The notes under the pieces: generated by a model
What the model saw: the letters and a program-made list of their open reading frames with translations, nothing else
What the model was told of the DNA's origin: nothing
The model's database searches: none
Assembly: GCF_027359395.1 (NCBI RefSeq)
Contig: NZ_CP114778.1
Location: 248,001-312,000, forward strand
Length of the DNA stretch: 64,000 nt
Direction: 5' to 3'
Source: Prochlorococcus marinus str. MIT 1013
GTDB taxonomy: Bacteria; Cyanobacteriota; Cyanobacteriia; PCC-6307; Cyanobiaceae
In this document: positions 27,574 through 35,836 of the stretch, one piece after another
Layout: each line of letters starts with the position of its first letter
Position numbering within the stretch: position 1 is the stretch's first letter
Translations under genes and position numbers: made by a program

Positions 27574-27922
27574 TAATGGGTTTAACAATGAATCCGATGA
27601 ATCAGCCAATCCCTCATTAAGCCCTTTAGATACTGCTAGCTCTGAGCCAAAGAAAGGCCCCTTGAGCTTTCTATCAGGTTCGATTACGAGTTTATCTTTT
27701 AGCCTATTAAGCCTCTTTATTAGTAAAAAAATAGTTTTATATTTTTCTATTCATACTCCTAATTATTCTTCACCAATTGCTCAGAGTATTGCTTCCGGAT
27801 TTAAAACACTAATTATTGGAATTAGCTTTCTTGCAACTTTTACGTTTGGTTTTATTGGACTGGGTTTGTTTTTAGTATTTATTCGCAGTTTGATAGAAGG
27901 CAATAAGCAAAAAACTGATTAG
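27560..27922 (+). CDS. DUF3082 family membrane protein
   Basis: A 120-residue protein. The first 38 residues are Ser/Asn/Pro-rich and disordered. Two membrane segments follow (about residues 40-60 and 77-109). The pattern fits the cyanobacterial DUF3082 family, commonly found next to ispE. The ATG at 27560 has GGAG 13 bases upstream; another in-frame ATG at 27542 would add six residues. It overlaps the ispE 3' end by 14 bases. Function is unknown. Confidence 0.7.
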   Translation: MNSPSNGFNNESDESANPSLSPLDTASSEPKKGPLSFLSGSITSLSFSLLSLFISKKIVLYFSIHTPNYSSPIAQSIASGFKTLIIGISFLATFTFGFIGLGLFLVFIRSLIEGNKQKTD

Positions 27923-27958
27923 TATTTAAATATTAAATTGTCATATTTAGATCTTTCT

Positions 27959-28054
27959 ATGACTCTTCATGATTTAGGACTTCTGGTTTTATTACTATCT
28001 CCTGGGATGTTGCTTTCCATATTGCTGTTATCGACTTTTGCTGCAGGTGGGTAA
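27959..28054 (+). CDS. 31-residue hydrophobic miniprotein upstream of pdhB
   Basis: An ATG-to-TAA frame of 32 codons. Residues 6-27 are a single leucine-rich hydrophobic helix (GLLVLLLSPGMLLSILLL), with a short polar start and the ending STFAAGG. Its length and shape resemble the one-helix subunits of photosystem or cytochrome b6f complexes, but it does not match PetG, PetL, PetM, PetN, PsbM, PsbT or PsaM as I know them. It sits 36 bases after the DUF3082 gene and 62 bases before pdhB. Confidence 0.5.
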   Translation: MTLHDLGLLVLLLSPGMLLSILLLSTFAAGG

Positions 28055-28116
28055 TTAGGCCCTGTTTGAGATAGTTTGGAGTAACAAACCGGTAATCCGG
28101 ACGATCTGTTAAAGCT

Positions 28117-29106
28117 GTGAAAGGGACTCTTTTATTTAATGCTCTTCGTGAAGCAATTGATGAAGAAATGGCAAGAGATGACTTGGTCTGCGTAATGGGT
28201 GAGGATGTTGGACAATATGGCGGGTCTTATAAAGTTACGAAAGATTTATATGAAAAATATGGAGAGTTCAGAGTCTTAGATACACCAATTGCTGAAAATA
28301 GTTTTACTGGTATGGCTGTTGGTGCAGCCATGACAGGTTTAAGACCAATTGTGGAAGGTATGAATATGGGTTTTTTACTACTTGCTTTTAATCAAATATC
28401 CAACAATATGGGAATGCTGAGATACACGAGCGGCGGAAATTTTACTATTCCAACAGTTGTTAGAGGCCCTGGAGGCGTTGGAAGACAATTAGGTGCTGAA
28501 CACAGTCAAAGACTTGAAGCCTATTTTCATGCAGTTCCTGGTATAAAAATTGTTGCTTGTAGTACTCCTACAAATGCTAAAGGGCTAATGAAAGCTGCAA
28601 TTAGGGACAATAATCCTGTTCTTTTCTTCGAACATGTTCTTTTATATAACCTTACAGAAGTGCTACCTGAGGGTGATTATGTCTGTGCCCTAGATCAAGC
28701 CGATCTTGTGAAACAAGGAAATGACATTACGATTTTGACTTATTCGAGAATGCGTCATCACTGTTTAAAAGCAGTTGAGATTCTTGAAGGGAAAGGAATT
28801 GATGTTGAATTGATTGATTTAATAAGTCTTAAGCCTTTTGATGTTGAAACAATTTCTAAATCCATCAAAAAAACACATAGGGTAATTATTGTTGAAGAAT
28901 GTATGAAAACAGGTGGTATTGCAGCTGAATTGATGTCTTTAATTACAGAGAATTGCTTCAATGATTTAGATTCTCCTCCTGTACGTTTAAGTAGTCAGGA
29001 TATTCCGACTCCTTATAATGGAAACTTAGAAAATTTAACCATCATTCAACCTCATCAGATAGTAGATGCTGCTGAGAAAATTATTAATAATGGTGGAGTA
29101 GATTAA
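28117..29106 (+). CDS. pdhB: Pyruvate dehydrogenase E1 component, beta subunit
   Basis: With PdhA it decarboxylates pyruvate on thiamine diphosphate and passes acetyl groups to the E2 lipoyl domain. [15 protein letters not shown] at the N-terminus, the [15 protein letters not shown] segment and [15 protein letters not shown] are typical. The start is GTG at 28117, the only start that gives the conserved N-terminus. Length 329 residues. secD follows after 2 bases. The alpha subunit is not in the window. Confidence 0.94.
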   Translation: MKGTLLFNALREAIDEEMARDDLVCVMGEDVGQYGGSYKVTKDLYEKYGEFRVLDTPIAENSFTGMAVGAAMTGLRPIVEGMNMGFLLLAFNQISNNMGMLRYTSGGNFTIPTVVRGPGGVGRQLGAEHSQRLEAYFHAVPGIKIVACSTPTNAKGLMKAAIRDNNPVLFFEHVLLYNLTEVLPEGDYVCALDQADLVKQGNDITILTYSRMRHHCLKAVEILEGKGIDVELIDLISLKPFDVETISKSIKKTHRVIIVEECMKTGGIAAELMSLITENCFNDLDSPPVRLSSQDIPTPYNGNLENLTIIQPHQIVDAAEKIINNGGVD

Positions 29107-29108
29107 TA

Positions 29109-30599
29109 ATGGGTAGAAAGAATTATTGGTTTCTATTTGTCATTTTATTTGGTGTATTAAGTATATTTACTATAACCAAAAATCCTTTTCAACTTGGTTT
29201 AGATCTTCGTGGAGGTAGTCAACTCACCTTAGAGGTTCAGCCTACTGAGGAAATTGCAAAAATTACTTCAAATGAAATTGAGGGCGTTAAGGCAGTTCTC
29301 GACAAGAGAGTAAATGGCTTAGGTGTTTCTGATTCTCAACTTCAAACTGTTGGAAAAAATCAATTGTTGTTAGAACTGCCAGGGGAACAGGACCCTTCGG
29401 GCGCAGCGAAAGCATTAGGAAAAACTGCTTTACTTGAATTCAGAATTCAAAAAAATGGTACAGATTCCCAATTAAGAGATTTACAAACTCAAAAAAGAAG
29501 TGTCGAATCTATTCTTAAATTATTAGATGAAAATAATAATTCGGCTCAGTTGAGAAAAGAGATTAATACTAATAGTGAAATTAATAATTTATTCGAAAAA
29601 TTTAATATTAAATCCAACCAAATATTAGATGTCGATCAATTCTCCCTGCTAAGAGATGAGATACGTAAAGAGATAGCCAATTTATTTGAAACTAGTAAAT
29701 TAACTGGTAAATATCTTACAAATGCAGGAAGACGTCAAGATCAAAATACTAATAATTGGGAAGTCACTTTAAGCTTCAATAATGAGGGAGGAGAATTATT
29801 TGCAGATCTCACAAAATCTATTGCTGGCACCTCACGATTGCTTGGAATTGTTATTGATGGAATTTCATATAGTGAAGCGAGTGTTGGCAAACAATTTGAG
29901 ACGGCTGGTATAACTGGTGGTGCTGCAGAGATTAGCGGTGATTTCACTGCTGATGAGGCAAGGGAATTAGAGGTTCAATTAAGAGGCGGAGCTTTACCTC
30001 TACCGATAGAGATCATTCAAATAAGAACAATAGGACCTTCTCTTGGCTCTGAAAATATACGACTTAGTCTTTTTGCAGCTCTAGCAGGTTTAGTATTTGT
30101 AGCTTTATTTATGATTTTTGTTTATAAACTAGCGGGATTTGTTGCTGTATTAGCTTTGTCTTTTTATGCGCTATTTACTCTTTCTATATACGCACTCCTT
30201 CCTGTTACCTTAACCCTTCCTGGTATGGCTGGATTTATATTAAGTATTGGAATGGCAGTTGATGCTAATGTTCTTATTTTTGAAAGACTAAAAGAAGAAT
30301 TACGTAGAGGAAATACGTTGATTCGTTCCATAGATGCCAGCTTTAAAAATGCATTTTCTTCGATCATTGATGGTCATTTAACCACCTTAATAAGTTGTAT
30401 CACTTTATTTTATTTAGGTACAGGCTTTGTTAAAGGTTTTGCAGCTACATTGGGTATTGGGGTTGTATTGAGCTTGTTTACGGCCTTAACATGTACAAAG
30501 GCGATATTGAAGTTCCTAATGAGTTATCAAGGCCTCAGGAAAATTTCTAATTTTATTAATCCCAATCAGATTTCATCACCATCTATCAACGTTCAATAG
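29109..30599 (+). CDS. secD: Protein translocase subunit SecD
   Basis: A membrane accessory of SecYEG that uses the proton gradient to drive late export. The N-terminal helix is followed by LGLDLRGGSQLTLEV, then a periplasmic domain of about 270 residues. The six-helix RND-type domain starts near IGPSLGSENI and includes MAVDANVLIFERLKEE. Length 496 residues. secF follows after 24 bases, so the pair is an operon; pdhB lies 2 bases upstream. Confidence 0.95.
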   Translation: MGRKNYWFLFVILFGVLSIFTITKNPFQLGLDLRGGSQLTLEVQPTEEIAKITSNEIEGVKAVLDKRVNGLGVSDSQLQTVGKNQLLLELPGEQDPSGAAKALGKTALLEFRIQKNGTDSQLRDLQTQKRSVESILKLLDENNNSAQLRKEINTNSEINNLFEKFNIKSNQILDVDQFSLLRDEIRKEIANLFETSKLTGKYLTNAGRRQDQNTNNWEVTLSFNNEGGELFADLTKSIAGTSRLLGIVIDGISYSEASVGKQFETAGITGGAAEISGDFTADEARELEVQLRGGALPLPIEIIQIRTIGPSLGSENIRLSLFAALAGLVFVALFMIFVYKLAGFVAVLALSFYALFTLSIYALLPVTLTLPGMAGFILSIGMAVDANVLIFERLKEELRRGNTLIRSIDASFKNAFSSIIDGHLTTLISCITLFYLGTGFVKGFAATLGIGVVLSLFTALTCTKAILKFLMSYQGLRKISNFINPNQISSPSINVQ

Positions 30600-30623
30600 C
30601 AACAAATTCAAATCAATTAAATT

Positions 30624-31589
30624 ATGAAACCTAATTTTAATGTTCAACTCTATAAAAATAGAAAAATAGTTTGGCTTCTTTCATTTTCTTTATGTTTAAT
30701 ATCAATAATTGGAATGTTAATTTGCCTAAAAAGTCCTTCTATTAATGCCCCTTTAAACCTTGGTTTAGATTATACCGGAGGAACTCAAATAACTTTAGAG
30801 AGGAGTTGTACTGATTCTTGCAACTCCTTAAATACAAGTGACATATCTAATAATATAATTAAGTTAAAAAATCAGGATAAAATTTTTAGTTCAAATACTT
30901 CTCCTAATTTAACTAGATCACAAATACAATTGCTTGATAATTCAAAATTAATATCCATTAGACTGCCATTTTTATCTGCAGCTCAATCTCAGTCTGTAGT
31001 GGCCGAGGTGAATAAATCTTTTGGCCCATTTAACAATGAAAATACTTCAGTTGAAATTATTGGTCCAAGTCTTGGTAAACAATTACTTAAAAGTAGTTTA
31101 ATTTCTTTATTCTTTGCTTTTTTAGGAATAGCTTTATATATTAACTTTAGATATGATAGAAGATATTCTTTTTTGGCTTTGTTTGCACTATTTCATGACG
31201 TGCTTATAGTTTGTGGTGTGTTTTCTTGGTTAGGTTATTTTTATAATGTTGAAGTAGATTCATTGTTTGCGGTTTCACTTTTGACTATCGCAGGTTACTC
31301 AGTTAATAATACTGTTGTTGTTTTTGATCGTATCAGAGAGAAAAGCCTATTAGAGAATAAATTAAGTTTTAAATATCAAATTGACAAAGCAGTTGATGCA
31401 ACTTTAACAAGAACCTTATATACAAGTTTTACTACCATACTTCCATTGATTTGTATATTGATCTTGGGTGGATCTACTTTGTATTGGTTTTCTTTTTCAT
31501 TAGTTATTGGTGTTATATCCGGTTTTTGGTCTAGTATTGCTTTGGCTCCTTCGTTATTATCAATAACAAGTATTAAAGATGTAGTTTGA
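30624..31589 (+). CDS. secF: Protein translocase subunit SecF
   Basis: The partner of SecD. The N-terminal helix is followed by LGLDYTGGTQITLE, the short periplasmic domain ends before IIGPSLGKQLL, and the six-helix domain contains VNNTVVVFDRIREK and the conserved ATLTRTLYTSFTT helix. Length 321 residues. It is downstream of secD in the same orientation. Confidence 0.95.
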   Translation: MKPNFNVQLYKNRKIVWLLSFSLCLISIIGMLICLKSPSINAPLNLGLDYTGGTQITLERSCTDSCNSLNTSDISNNIIKLKNQDKIFSSNTSPNLTRSQIQLLDNSKLISIRLPFLSAAQSQSVVAEVNKSFGPFNNENTSVEIIGPSLGKQLLKSSLISLFFAFLGIALYINFRYDRRYSFLALFALFHDVLIVCGVFSWLGYFYNVEVDSLFAVSLLTIAGYSVNNTVVVFDRIREKSLLENKLSFKYQIDKAVDATLTRTLYTSFTTILPLICILILGGSTLYWFSFSLVIGVISGFWSSIALAPSLLSITSIKDVV

Positions 31590-31595
31590 TTAGAT

Positions 31596-31817
31596 ATGGG
31601 TTATAGCTTTTCTTTCAGATTATTTAATTATTTAAAAATCAATTGGATTCAGATACTTTTAATTTTACTTGCCATATATGATTTACGTATTGATTTAAAA
31701 CTTTTAATAGATTTCTTTACTTTTTCTTCTCTTGTTTATACAATTTCTGAACATCCTTTGGCTATTACAACTTTGATTACTATACCAACTTTGTTTATCT
31801 CCATAAAACAAGCTTAA
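31596..31817 (+). CDS. Small membrane protein downstream of secF, unknown
   Basis: A 73-residue protein starting 6 bases after secF, so probably in the secDF operon. Residues 14-30 are hydrophobic, followed by LRIDLKLLIDFFTF and a second hydrophobic stretch near the C-terminus (LAITTLITIPTLFISI). No motif is recognised. Operon position suggests a membrane role but not which one. Confidence 0.6.
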   Translation: MGYSFSFRLFNYLKINWIQILLILLAIYDLRIDLKLLIDFFTFSSLVYTISEHPLAITTLITIPTLFISIKQA

Positions 31818-31883
31818 TCAAGATAGTTCTTGTATTTTTATAATTTACACTTTTGTTTAATATATATATTATGCATTATTATC

Positions 31884-32081
31884 TTACTTTTTTGCTTTTC
31901 TAGAAGACTTAGGTTCAATTACTACCAATAGTTCCTCCATTTGAGTCATTAACTTTTTTACTTCTGCTGGCTCTGGCAGTGATAACTCTTCTGTTACGCC
32001 TAAATGCATTTTTCTCAGTTCAGTTCGTAAAATCTTTAATGAGGCTTTAACTTCCTCTTTCTTCTCTTTAGCGGTTGCCAT
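31884..32081 (-). CDS. Small charged helical protein, unknown
   Basis: A 65-residue soluble protein. Both ends are lysine-rich (MATAKEKKEEVKASLK and PKSSRKAKK) and the middle has amphipathic helices (LRTELRKMHL and EVKKLMTQMEELL). It is divergent from the glycosyltransferase gene, with a strong inverted repeat between them. No family is recognised. Confidence 0.6.
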   Translation of the reverse strand: MATAKEKKEEVKASLKILRTELRKMHLGVTEELSLPEPAEVKKLMTQMEELLVVIEPKSSRKAKK

Positions 32082-32145
32082 CTTTTATGATTCTAATAAT
32101 TATTATTATACATGATGTTATTAGTACTCCGTCTTTTAAATTCCC

Positions 32146-32176
32146 AAATCAAATTACTAAGGATATAATTTGATTT
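32146..32176. promoter_or_regulatory. 11-bp perfect dyad between divergent genes
   Basis: AAATCAAATTA (32146-32156) and its exact complement TAATTTGATTT (32166-32176) flank a 9-base centre containing GGATA. It lies between the 65-residue protein gene (minus) and the glycosyltransferase gene (plus, ATG 51 bases away). TATAAT occurs inside the dyad at 32164-32169, a good -10 for the rightward gene. The layout fits an operator overlapping a promoter; no regulator is identified. Confidence 0.5.
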
Positions 32177-32226
32177 GATGTATAGTTCATTTAACTAAAC
32201 CTTTAAATTTTTATTATTATTCGATC

Positions 32227-33876
32227 ATGCGTAATATTCGGTCTAAAAGTATAAACTATGAGGATAATAAATTAAGACTTTTAAATTTTTTATCAAATAA
32301 CAAAACAACAATAATACCTTTTCTTTTTATTTTCTCATATGTATTACTTTATTTTCTTATAGACTCTTCTACACAAAGTCTAGTTGCACATGATGAAGGG
32401 CTTTACGCAAGAAGAGCACGTTTGCTTCTGGAGTCTCAAAACTGGTTCGCTTCCCCTTTCTCTTCCCCTCACCATAAAACACTTGGTAGTTATTGGTTTA
32501 TAGCATTATCTATAAAGTTATTTGGAAATAGCGAAATTGCTCTAAGGCTTCCAAGTATCTTAGCTTCTTTTCTTTGTTTAATTATTACTTATTTGATTGC
32601 ATTGCACATTACAAATAAGAAGTCTGCATTTATCTCTGTACTCTCACTTTCATCTATGCCTTTATGGATTCAATATTCTAGATATACTAGTCCTGATATC
32701 ACTTTTGTATTGTCTATTCTTTTAGTGATATGGCTTTTCTTGAGATCTTTAGCTGCTACAGATAATAGAAAACAATATATTTATATATTCAGTTCCGGCA
32801 TTTTTATTTCTACGGCATTTTTCATTAGAAGTTATATGGCACTTGTCCCTCTAATAGGATTATCACCTTTTATTTTGTACCATTTACTAAGGAAAAAATT
32901 TATATTCAAATCGTTTTTTTTTATTGGAATATTAATTGGTTCTATTCCTACTATATTTAATTTATATTTTTCATATCAAAAGTTTGGTATCACTGGCATT
33001 ACATCACTATTTGATTTTGCAAGAAAACAAGCTATTGGGGGCTTTGATTTTAATAACCTTATACTTACACCATTAAACTATTTATATTTAACATTCCCTA
33101 TTGGGATTATAATAATTCTCCTCGTGTTACTTACATTTTCAAAACATAAGATTAATTATCCATTTTTAATTTACGGTTTCCCACTTTTATCTTTATCAAT
33201 ACTCTTATGCATGTCTACTTCATACCCTCATTATTATCTTTTTTTATTACCTTTTTTATCTATTTTATTTGGACATAAAATCTTTTCTTATTCTTTCAGA
33301 TTTACTGAATCAAAAAATATCATCAAATATACATTGTCATTGTTTTTGATTTTAACAAGCTGCATTATATTATCTGCGTTTTTGTATTATAAACACTCCT
33401 TTATAGAGTATTCATACGGTAATCTTATTTTAGTATATATATTTTCTATAGTATTGATTTTGTCGTATATATCTTCAATAAGATTCCTTTATGATACACA
33501 ATACTTTCGCTTTGATTTAATCAAATTCTTTTCTAATATTGTTATTACTCAATTTATTTCATTATCTTTTTTATATAACTTTGGAGTTCTTGGTAATCCT
33601 AATAATAAAACTAAGAAATTTTTAAAAGATGAAGCTGTCTCTAATATTATAAATTCCAATACCATATATTTATTTAGTGTAGATAGCAAGATTCAAACCT
33701 TATTGTCATACTATTTACCTTCATCGACAGTTGTTCAATCTTTTTCTAATATCAGAGTGTACGATTATGTAATTACAACTGATATAAATTCTTTAATTAG
33801 GTTTAAAGGTGAACGAGTCTTCAAACGAATCAAAACGATTGATAATCACTTCCTACTAATGAACATTAGTAAATAA
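32227..33876 (+). CDS. ArnT/GT39-type membrane glycosyltransferase
   Basis: A 549-residue integral membrane protein with about 11-12 hydrophobic helices. After the first helix comes AHDEGLYARRARLLLES, the acidic first-loop motif of the ArnT/PMT (GT39/GT83) fold, where an Asp acts in catalysis. SYWFIALSIKLFGNSE-like residues then lead into the second helix. Such enzymes use polyprenyl-phosphate sugars to modify lipids or proteins. The acceptor is unknown. It starts a run of small unknown genes and looks accessory. Confidence 0.75.
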   Translation: MRNIRSKSINYEDNKLRLLNFLSNNKTTIIPFLFIFSYVLLYFLIDSSTQSLVAHDEGLYARRARLLLESQNWFASPFSSPHHKTLGSYWFIALSIKLFGNSEIALRLPSILASFLCLIITYLIALHITNKKSAFISVLSLSSMPLWIQYSRYTSPDITFVLSILLVIWLFLRSLAATDNRKQYIYIFSSGIFISTAFFIRSYMALVPLIGLSPFILYHLLRKKFIFKSFFFIGILIGSIPTIFNLYFSYQKFGITGITSLFDFARKQAIGGFDFNNLILTPLNYLYLTFPIGIIIILLVLLTFSKHKINYPFLIYGFPLLSLSILLCMSTSYPHYYLFLLPFLSILFGHKIFSYSFRFTESKNIIKYTLSLFLILTSCIILSAFLYYKHSFIEYSYGNLILVYIFSIVLILSYISSIRFLYDTQYFRFDLIKFFSNIVITQFISLSFLYNFGVLGNPNNKTKKFLKDEAVSNIINSNTIYLFSVDSKIQTLLSYYLPSSTVVQSFSNIRVYDYVITTDINSLIRFKGERVFKRIKTIDNHFLLMNISK

Positions 33877-33929
33877 AAATTTTATTTTTACAACATTTAA
33901 ATTAAAGTAACCATAAAGTAATAAATCTA

Positions 33930-34067
33930 ATGCTTAAAAGTGCCTACAAAAGATTCTGGGTCCCAGTTATGGGAAGGTTTATCACTAGATTAATACCTTT
34001 ACTTGAAGGTAAGCCAGCCTTAGAAAAACCTACTTATGATATTGATGGTGATTTAAAAAAAGAGTAA
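33930..34067 (+). CDS. 45-residue protein after the glycosyltransferase gene, unknown
   Basis: A 46-codon ATG-to-TAA frame 53 bases after the glycosyltransferase gene. The sequence has a basic N-terminal helix (MLKSAYKRFWVPVMGRF), a short hydrophobic ITRLIPLL, and an acidic tail (YDIDGDLKKE). The composition is protein-like. No family is recognised. Confidence 0.45.
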   Translation: MLKSAYKRFWVPVMGRFITRLIPLLEGKPALEKPTYDIDGDLKKE

Positions 34068-34075
34068 TTTTATAT

Positions 34076-34420
34076 TTATTTGGGTAAGGAACCTCCATGA
34101 CAATATCCAACTGCTATTGAGTTTATATCTAACTCACTTTGTGTTTTGTTTAGATTGTTTATTTTTAAATACTTTATAGTTTTATCTATGCACGATGCAC
34201 TTGATGACGTATACCTTACTATTGGATATATGTATAATATTCCTGAAATTAATAGAGCAGAATAAGCTATATACTTTTTATTATTGTTAACAAAATTTGC
34301 CGTTTCTTTTTTCTTTTTGAGAAATTTAGCAAGCCAAGAATCTGGTAATCCAATTTGAACAAACAATAGTTCTATCCACCATGGAAGTTTTGTTTGATTT
34401 TTTTCCGAATTACTTTTCAT
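34076..34420 (-). CDS. Small membrane protein, WWIELLFVQIGLPD type
   Basis: A 114-residue protein from the ATG at 34420; the frame continues upstream but that part is AT-rich and unlike coding sequence. The N-terminus contains LPWWIELLFVQIGLPDSWL, a segment I associate with conserved cyanobacterial membrane proteins. One membrane helix lies at about residues 51-67 (YIAYSALLISGILYIYP). The tail has two cysteines (ASCIDK and GYCHGG). Function is unknown. Confidence 0.6.
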   Translation of the reverse strand: MKSNSEKNQTKLPWWIELLFVQIGLPDSWLAKFLKKKKETANFVNNNKKYIAYSALLISGILYIYPIVRYTSSSASCIDKTIKYLKINNLNKTQSELDINSIAVGYCHGGSLPK

Positions 34421-34643
34421 AGTGATAGTTAAGTTGGATAGCCCTTTAATAAAAAGGTTTTGGGCTGTTATCACATAGATATTGTACCAATTAAAATATA
34501 TCCTATATTTAAAAAAATGGAACACTCTTCTGATCGCTTTATGAGTATTTACTCTTATTCTCTTTTTTTTCTTAATTAATTTCCTACTTGCATTGATTTT
34601 TATATTATAGATAGTGTATTATTTTTAAGGATGGATTTATTCA

Positions 34644-34913
34644 ATGGCAAAAAGAAGGCGTAAGCTTAGTCCTGAATTAGAGAAGAATATTTCATTAGCT
34701 AAGAAGGAAATTGAATTAATTACAGCTATCATTCATGATATTGATGAAGAAGATATACAAGAAGAATATAAAGCTGCTTTTTTACCTGTTATGAGTGCTT
34801 ATTTGTCCCTTGATCAAATGTATAAAGAAGTAGGTTTTAATGATGAAACTACTAATCTTTATCAGCTTTACTTGTCGAATCTCGTTAACTTTAAAGGTGA
34901 ATATGAACTTTGA
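34644..34913 (+). CDS. Small helical protein, unknown
   Basis: An 89-residue protein beginning MAKRRRKLSPELEKN, followed by long amphipathic and acidic helices (IIHDIDEEDIQEEYKAAF) and a C-terminal LYQLYLSNLVNF stretch. There is no signal peptide or membrane helix. It has no recognised family. A GGATGG sequence upstream (34630-34635) may act as ribosome-binding site. Confidence 0.6.
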   Translation: MAKRRRKLSPELEKNISLAKKEIELITAIIHDIDEEDIQEEYKAAFLPVMSAYLSLDQMYKEVGFNDETTNLYQLYLSNLVNFKGEYEL

Positions 34914-35061
34914 TATATATAATTAATAAATACTATAGAGCTTATTTTCTTTTATATTAATCGTCTAAATCTCATGATTTTTCTTGTATTAATCAAATCT
35001 GTATTTTTTATTAATTAAGTAAGCTTTTCTAAAGGAAGGAATTATATTAAAAAAAAAATTC

Positions 35062-35211
35062 ATGACAGAAAATTTATACGATATTGATACAGCAATGAAT
35101 ATGATCAAAGAAGAGGTTTTTAAAGAACTTTCTGAATGTGTTTCGAAACAAAATAAAAAATCATACTACCAAGAAGTTTCTAGTAACAACCTTTCTTTTT
35201 ACGAGAAGTGA
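35062..35211 (+). CDS. 49-residue acidic protein, unknown
   Basis: A 50-codon frame that begins MTENLYDIDTAMNMIKEEVFKE. It is helical and acidic, with a single cysteine. A purine-rich AAAGGAAGGAA stretch (35032-35042) lies 19 bases upstream. Its last 32 bases overlap the convergent DUF2103 gene, so the two share 3' ends on opposite strands. No family is recognised. Confidence 0.45.
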   Translation: MTENLYDIDTAMNMIKEEVFKELSECVSKQNKKSYYQEVSSNNLSFYEK

Positions 35212-35485
35212 ATGGATTGGTTTTATTTATAACTTCTTGAATTTCAATTTCATTCAAGCTTGTTACTATAAATACTTCCTGGACAAGTTTCCCCTTCCTT
35301 GCTAATAGTTTAAATCCTTCATTAGTTTTTATAGTTATTTTTAGGACTAACTTCTCTCCTCGACCTTTTGTTTTTGATAGAGAGGCAGGTGTCACTGTTT
35401 TTATATCTTCCTTTTCTGCTATTTTTTTCAACCATTTAATTAAACCCTCTATGTGTGTACTATGGTTTTGAACAATTCTTCCCAT
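35180..35485 (-). CDS. DUF2103 family protein
   Basis: A 101-residue protein matching the DUF2103 layout: QNHSTHIEGLI at the N-terminus, then a strand-turn-strand with IKTVTPASLS, and LVLKITIKTNEGFKLLARKG. The family is described as predicted metal-binding, and the two histidines at the N-terminus fit that. The C-terminus TSRKKKGCY is short and basic. It converges with the 49-residue gene. Confidence 0.7.
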   Translation of the reverse strand: MGRIVQNHSTHIEGLIKWLKKIAEKEDIKTVTPASLSKTKGRGEKLVLKITIKTNEGFKLLARKGKLVQEVFIVTSLNEIEIQEVINKTNPFTSRKKKGCY

Positions 35486-35546
35486 ATTTTTATATTTGTT
35501 TTTGCAGGTTTTTCTTAATCACCCATCTCCTTGTAATACTAAATAG

Positions 35547-35572
35547 ATGGTACCATTCTAGTAGGATATAAT
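35547..35572 (+). promoter_or_regulatory. petN promoter region: palindrome and -10 box
   Basis: A perfect 10-bp palindrome ATGGTACCAT (35547-35556) is followed by a consensus -10 hexamer TATAAT (35567-35572), 19 bases before the petN ATG. No good -35 is visible at the usual spacing, so the palindrome could bind an activator. This is inference from sequence only. Confidence 0.4.
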
Positions 35573-35591
35573 TTATAAAACTAATTCAGTC

Positions 35592-35693
35592 ATGATTTTT
35601 ACGTTAGGTTGGGCCTCTTTAGCTGCTATTTTCACTTTTTCCATAGCAATGGTTGTTTGGGGGAGGAATGGTGATGGCTCTATCGACATTTAA
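35592..35693 (+). CDS. petN: Cytochrome b6f complex subunit PetN (subunit VIII)
   Basis: A 33-residue one-helix subunit required for assembly and stability of the cytochrome b6f complex. The sequence fits Pet[13 protein letters not shown], a hydrophobic span, then the diagnostic MVVWGRNG. The tail GDGSIDI is a few residues longer than the typical 29-residue protein. It lies in the thylakoid membrane. A consensus -10 box is 19 bases upstream. Confidence 0.88.
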   Translation: MIFTLGWASLAAIFTFSIAMVVWGRNGDGSIDI

Positions 35694-35701
35694 CTATATT
35701 T

Positions 35702-35824
35702 ATGTCTATAGATATTACTCTCTATAGTTTATTAACTTTAATTTCTATCATACTATTATCTTTTATCACTATAGGTGTGATTTATATTAGCTATATTGAT
35801 TGGAAAGATAAACGTAGAAAATAA
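35702..35824 (+). CDS. 40-residue membrane protein next to petN, unknown
   Basis: A 41-codon ATG-to-TAA frame starting 8 bases after petN, so very likely co-transcribed. Residues 8-33 form one hydrophobic helix (LYSLLTLISIILLSFITIGV, continuing to SYI). The end is basic (DWKDKRRK), suggesting a cytoplasmic C-terminus. No known small photosynthetic subunit matches. Confidence 0.55.
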   Translation: MSIDITLYSLLTLISIILLSFITIGVIYISYIDWKDKRRK

Positions 35825-35836
35825 ATATTCTATTTT

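Noticed and set aside
28080-28116. CCGGTAATCCGG before pdhB as a regulatory hairpin
   Set aside because: The arms are only 4 bp and self-complementary; too weak to support.
34914-35061. 14-codon ORF at about 34973
   Set aside because: Too short and composed of common AT-rich codons; no ribosome-binding site.
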